A program made the translations under genes and the position numbers. From NCBI GenBank assembly GCA_036924285.1, contig JAYKYS010000022.1, forward strand, positions 1-64,000: 64,000 nucleotides of DNA, in the 5' to 3' direction. Position 1 is the stretch's first letter; each line of letters begins with the position of its first letter. Below the pieces are notes generated by a model. That model was given only the letters and a program-made list of their open reading frames with translations. It searched no databases and had not been told where the DNA came from. This document shows, in pieces, positions 59,635-64,000 of the stretch. This DNA comes from Asterella californica (lineage: Eukaryota > Streptophyta > Marchantiopsida > Marchantiales > Aytoniaceae).

Positions 59635-60510
59635 ATGCAGACTACAAGGAAGCCGTCGGTTAAACTGAAGACCATCACGACGAAATGACCAAACTTCTAG
59701 CCGTATCAAAAGCGATTGGAGGAGATGGGTATGGTGTTCTTGATGCAGAATTGGGGCGTTATACCTTCGGATCTAGTACACGAGATTCTGATCTGTAGAG
59801 GACACCCCTTAGACGATCTTCAAGGAAGACCGCAGAACTGGACTCTGACACATTGGAGTTTTTCTCTCGGGATTGATGATGCAGGACGACCGGGAGATCT
59901 TCTCTATGACAGCACCTGCAAGCCATCTTCAGAAGAGTTGACGAAGTACAGTGAACTATTCTCTGTGATGTCGGTAGGGTCGAATGGCTTCAAGGTGCGT
60001 AGTTATATCGAGTTGTTCCGAAGAGATGTTGCCATTGTCCTAAATACCATCTTCAAGCCGTACCGGACTTCGTACTTAGCAAACAGGCAGATACATTTCA
60101 TCGAACAGATCTTCGCAGAGAAGAAGACATATTGGACGAAGATCTTTCATGATCATGTCCAGAAGTTATATAGTACCTTCGATGATGGTGGATCTATGTA
60201 CTTCGCGGACTTCGCAGTGGTCTTTTATCGAGGAATGAAGTTATTATCTCCGGAAGAAGAGGAGAAGTTCAGACAGAGAATGACGTCCGAAGATGAATTG
60301 TTAGTGGAGTCGACTCCTCAACGAGAGGAGATGGCAACTCCTGTGACTTCGGTGGGGTCTAGTACCAGGGCGCAGAGGAAGATGGTAGATGAAGGAACAC
60401 CAAGTGGTGTAACTTCGAGGAAGAAGAAGAAAGCGAGGAGAACAACAATAGAGACTTCGAACGGAGACGCCAAAGAGGTTCAGACACCTACGAAGTCGTC
60501 CCTCGGTTGA
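59635..60510 (+). pseudogene. Family B protein, N-terminal part
   Basis: Unknown family. B2 suggests the start ATG at 59635 ('MQTTRKPSVKLKTITTK'); in B1 that part has TGA (59686, where B2 has TGG) and TAG (59698). From 59716 the frame is open for 264 codons (numbered here from 59716): 'EILICRGHPLDDLQGRPQNW' (23-42), 'GIDDAGRPGDLLYDS' (52-66), 'KVRSYIELFRR' (93-103), 'YLANRQIHFIE' (120-130), 'YWTKIFHDHVQ' (139-149), and a basic tract 'SRKKKKARRTT' (234-244), possibly nuclear or nucleic-acid binding. TGA at 60508 follows a frameshift. Beyond it, homology to the B2 coiled coil continues in other frames ('DPSIRKELRMFEKTLEFLSD' near 60680-60740). Confidence 0.7.
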
Positions 60511-60986
60511 GATTGTTGGAGAATCAGCTCCATGAGGAAATCAAACCAATGTGAACCAAGAAACATTTATTCTCAAGAGGGTACATTCAGGAGCGACAGA
60601 ACTGCAAGGAGAAGAACCTCGAGAAGTTCTTCGGACTTCGTCCTGACCTGATGAAGCCACGACTTTGGCACAGCAAGATCCGAGTATAAGAAAAGAGTTG
60701 AGAATGTTTGAGAAGACCTTGGAGTTTCTCAGCGATACCGCGTTACCCATTCTCGCACAATTTGACATGCAACGGCATGTGTATGAGAACGAGACGAAGG
60801 TATCTTTAATGTAATTGATCTTCTAAATGCAATGCACTTCGGCCGACAAGGATGGCTCGCAGAGGACACCTTGATGAAGAAGTTAGAGGTCTCTTCGGAC
60901 AAAGTGAAGAAGTTGACAACGGAGCACGATACTTTGGTGTTCGCAAGGTCTGAAGATCAGGTGAAGGCTTCTAAGGAGATACAAGA

Positions 60987-61020
60987 TTTAGGGTTTAGGG
61001 TTTAGGGTTTAGGGTTTAGG
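60987..61020 (+). repeat. Interstitial telomeric repeats inside B1
   Basis: Four perfect TTTAGGG units plus TTTAGG, G-rich strand on +, in the coiled-coil coding part. B2 has 'CAAGACTTGCAGGCAAAG' at this place; B1 has 'CAAGA', the array, then 'CGAAG'. The net gain of 26 bases breaks the frame. Confidence 0.95.
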
Positions 61021-61815
61021 CGAAGTTCAATCTCATGACTTCATGTTTTCATGATATGAAGTCGGAGAAGGATGTTTTCCTGGAACAGTTGGCTACAAGG
61101 GATGAGGAGCTAGCGAAAGCTCAGAAGGCGAAGGAGATTGCAGAAACAAAGACCGAAGAGCTTCGTGTCAAGGTGGAAGAGGTTACGACTACATACTTCA
61201 TCACCGAACTCGACGCGACAGAAAAGAAACTTCTTCAGTGACTTCGGGTAAAACTGACGATTGCGCCAGATCCTTCAGCTAAGAGTAGGATAGTTAGAAT
61301 AACCGAAAGGATTATTTGAGATTTGAAAGAACTTAGGGAAACAGTTACGTTTTCATTATGGAGTATAGGTCAGACTTTACAGTTAGGTAGAGTAGAAACT
61401 TCGGTTCCGCCAAGTGAGGAGTCGTGATTTAACGTTCTAGATGTAATCTTTTCTTTGTAGGAAATGAGATCTGTCATCTTCGGATGAGAGACTATATAAG
61501 TGATGCGATTCTCTAACATTTTATCTTTTCCATGTTTTTAGTCTTTGTTAGTTAATTTTTGATTACGCAAGATTGTGGAGCGAGAGTGTGAATATTTTGA
61601 TGTGAAGGCAATTACTTACGAAGGACGTAGTTTGCTGTCGTAGGAGTAAATGTGATTGATGCAGATCTCCGAAATTGACCTTCGGCAAAGAGAATCTTCG
61701 GGCTATTTAAGTGAAAGACATTTTGAGAATCTGAGAACATATTAGTTATTGTGAAGTGGAAGAGAATAAGTTCAACTGTAAGAAGAGTTCGGAACATGGT
61801 GGCTTCGCCTGAAGT

Positions 61816-62070
61816 CAGTCATGTCAGTTTGGGCACCTCGGCTAGGTTGGCCGAGTGCGGAATGACGATTCTCGGTAAGGCCGTTAGTGCCGTTAGGGCG
61901 AGTTGGTGAGAGAGCCCACTAGGGGTATACTTCGCAGGTAGGGCTTGGAGGCCTTAGTTCTTCAAGTTGAGCCTTCAAGCTCCAAGCTATGGTGGATAGT
62001 CTAGTTGAGTGTAACCCGGATTCTCTTCGTGCTTAGAGTGGGTTTGGCTTTACCGTTTGTGAGTAATCTT
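61816..62070 (+). repeat. Gypsy LTR fragment shared with 3.6-3.85 kb
   Basis: 'CACCTCGGCTAGGTTGGCCG', 'GGCCTTAGTTCTTCAAGTTG' and 'AGCCTTCAAGCTCCAAGCTA' align in order with the LTR behind the PHD-finger Gypsy element. It may be the 5' LTR of the protease fragment downstream or mark the 3' end of B1. Confidence 0.8.
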
Positions 62071-62340
62071 TGCTGTAGTGTTGGAGATGATAATTTTTTT
62101 GTTCAGAAGAACTGAGTGCTGATCGAGGCGGAGTTCAGTAAGAGCTCACTGATCTGAAATCATCCGGTAGTATCTTCGGGCGTTGTGGTTCGTGCTTGAT
62201 TGATTGTACCTATGATCGAGGTGTGTGTGGGCGCATGGTACCTTGCTGTTCGCAGATTGATTGCTGTTGTGGGGTCAAGTAGAGATTTTTCAGTCATGCG
62301 GAAGCGCTGCAGAAATTTGGCGGAATGTTCTTGAAGTGAC

Positions 62341-62866
62341 ATGTTCGAGCTCAATGAGGGCGAGGATGTTATTATCTCTAGTGCGGAGGTGGTTCAACGA
62401 GAGACGATAGATGTGTCCATACAGTCAAGGATCGGGACAGCTACTAGTGGTACTTGGCAAGCGGCGATTGCCAGGTTATATGAGTTACCAGCTAGGTCGG
62501 CGATTGACCGTGCTGGTTGGACGCCAGGTGTGGTGTTGTTGGATAAGAGAAGTAGTATCTTCTGTTTGGTGACACCTTCAGAGAAGATGTATCGACCATA
62601 GAAGGTCTTGTTAGACTCTAGAGCCCAACCGTTGATGTTGGAGAAAGCGGCGTATATTGGTTTGGATCTGAAGAAGTCTGAGGTGGAGAGATGTCCATTC
62701 CAGTTGCAGACATCTCTAAGGGGATCAAGGGGTACAGCTCTACACATGACACACGAGATGTTGACGGTGAGAGTTCGATCAGATCATCTCACGGATGGCT
62801 CCATGGTGAGGACCAAGGCCATCGTTACAGCCGCAGAGTCTTATGATGTATTAGTTGGAGGTGTTG
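62341..62866 (+). pseudogene. Gypsy relic: aspartic protease region
   Basis: One frame with a single TAG (62599): 'SGTWQAAIARLYELPARSAI', then 'LLDSRAQPLMLEKAAYIGLD' from about 62605, the retropepsin active-site region (usual Asp-Ser/Thr-Gly; here Asp-Ser-Arg), and 'MVRTKAIVTAAESYDVLVGG' (about 62800-62860). It is cut at 62866-62869 by the inverted-repeat arm. I associate this protease type with the PHD-finger Gypsy group. Confidence 0.6.
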
Positions 62867-62868
62867 TG

Positions 62869-63616
62869 TGTAGTGATGCAAGATTTCTCCTTTTGCCCAT
62901 TTAGTATACAAGATATCGTTCCCACAGAGGATTTGCACAAGTAACGCTGCTCTAAGTTCTAAGATCTGTTCAAACACACAAACACACGGGTTTTGCCTAG
63001 AAATCCCGTCTTCTCACAAAACCACACAAAACTACACGTCTTCCAGACACGCCAAATGGTGCTCTGGAACTAAACAAACAACTACCAATTACAATATCAC
63101 ACAACTATTCACAGAGAAGCTCGGGATGACGACCTTCCTGCTTCCAAGTTTCTTCTTCCGGTCTTCTCGATATCGTCTTCCCGAAGCGATTCTCGTCTTC
63201 TGGGGGTTCAACTCGTCTTCTCACACCTCCAGAAGGCTGTCCTGCTTCGCAGAAGTCGACTAGCAACGGTCGTTACACCTTATTCTCACACTCACATTCC
63301 AACGGATTAGATAAATCACAGGGTGTATGCCCCCTGTAGCCTTCCCAGGCTTCTGCTTACGGAAGTTGTCTTCCTGCAGCACTACAACGACATTCACCTT
63401 CACGGAAGCTCAATAGAAGTATCGGAAACTCACTAGAAGAAGGTAAGAAGATGGGGAAGATGGGAGAAGATGGGGAAGATGAGAAAAGCCAAACAAGAGA
63501 AAACAAGATGAAAAGAGTAAATTAAGATTCCGACAGGCTTCTAGTCCGGATCCTGACAAACAAGCCATCCCTGCTTGTAATAGTTTGGGGAGGAAGACAA
63601 CAAACGTGAGTACTGT
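62869..63616 (-). repeat. Inverted-repeat arm (partner 52421-53168)
   Basis: Reverse-complement copy of the end of family A copy A1. It lies between the truncated protease region and the start of family A copy A4. Confidence 0.9.
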
Positions 63617-63618
63617 TG

Positions 63619-64000
63619 TGTGGTGTCCACAAATTACAGTATTCACGAATTTTTGAAATTTTTGAGATTAATGACTTGTTTATATAACTGAAGAAGCGTT
63701 GTTACTTAAGGTTACGTCTTCCTTAACAAGAAGATGATCTTAAGAGCTGTTTGTAATAAGAAGCTGACTTCTTCAGAAGACGACCGTCTTCTCAGTTGCG
63801 TCTTCGGAAGATAAGAAGGCGGCGGAAGATGAGAAGACGGCGGAAGACACCTGTCTTCCGGAAGACACCGATCACGAAGGCCTGACCACGAGTTTTCGGG
63901 TAAACAAGTAGGTGTACCTACTGTAGCGCACCGAATAGGTAGGTAGGTCAGGAAGACACCAAGGACGAGAACCCCTAATCTGCGGGGAAGATGCGTGAGG
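63619..64000 (+). mobile_element. Family A element, copy A4 (start only)
   Basis: Aligns from its first base TGTGGTGTCCACAAATTACA with 47174 onward at about 90% by eye, to the window end. Rich in GAAGAC/GTCTTC. The protein would lie about 1.6 kb beyond the window. Confidence 0.85.

Larger units (their letters stand above)
59110..61815 (+). mobile_element. Family B element, copy B1
   Basis: Leader 59110-59634 shared with B2, starting near 'CAGTAGATTAGTTAGTATAG'. Protein region 59635-61240, then 61241-61815 AT-rich 3' sequence without recognised genes. No RT, integrase or transposase inside, so probably non-autonomous. The flanking piece at 61.82-62.07 kb matches the Gypsy LTR at 3.6-3.85 kb. 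Confidence 0.6.

Noticed and set aside
53162..62875. CACTA at 53162-53166 and TAGTG at 62871-62875 as ends of a CACTA transposon
   Set aside because: Complementarity stops after about seven bases, no transposase is present, and the motifs belong to the outer inverted-repeat arms.

Overview
This window is a chromosome end. It opens with about 1.44 kb of almost perfect CCCTAAA repeats (plant-type telomere, C-rich strand on +), then about 0.2 kb of degenerate telomeric variants, then a subtelomere of broken transposable elements, then two intact intron-rich nuclear genes, then a second dense block of nested elements. The telomere type, the two plant genes, the Ty3/Gypsy and Ty1/Copia relics and a Gypsy integrase followed by a PHD finger point to a streptophyte plant. 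Introns up to 2.4 kb, and a Gypsy type I associate with bryophytes, other early-diverging land plants or streptophyte algae, suggest that grade. The species is not determined.

Layout. 1-1660 telomere. 1.67-3.99 kb 3' end of a Gypsy element with PHD finger and LTR. 4.0-4.56 kb fragment of an HUH/Rep-type element split by interstitial telomeric repeats. 4.91-5.15 kb decayed copy of one exon and flanks of the UDP-sugar pyrophosphorylase gene whose intact copy lies 34 kb inward. 5.9-8.1 kb Copia relics. 8.1-9.6 kb unidentified minus-strand reading frame with stops. 10.06-18.67 kb AUG5-like augmin subunit gene (minus, 10 exons, 829 aa). 20.9-28.1 kb two Rep-type element copies. 28.6-29.3 kb fragment of element family A. 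32.11-39.30 kb UDP-sugar pyrophosphorylase gene USP (minus, 17 exons, 615 aa). 40.06-40.36 kb a MITE. 40.9-42.4 kb LINE-like relic. 42.5-43.4 kb Copia relic. 43.4-64 kb nested retroelement-like block.

Both host genes were rebuilt exon by exon. Every intron uses GT-AG, exon phases join without a frameshift, and the products have the length expected for their families. AUG5 would act in the augmin (HAUS) complex that recruits gamma-tubulin to microtubule sides for branching nucleation. USP would act in the cytosol, making UDP-sugars from salvaged sugar-1-phosphates. Nothing suggests that the two genes work together. Their introns share several copies of one dispersed repeat.

The most interesting material is in the elements. 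Two repeat families (A and B) encode large proteins I cannot assign; both carry a conserved N-terminal domain, and aligned key residues suggest the two families are distantly homologous. Three copies of a Rep/HUH-endonuclease element carry H-x-H or Y-x-x-K signatures and look related to CRESS-type Reps and replitrons. Telomeric repeats sit inside two of the elements, and several perfect palindromes and large inverted repeats point to a history of break repair and fold-back rearrangement.
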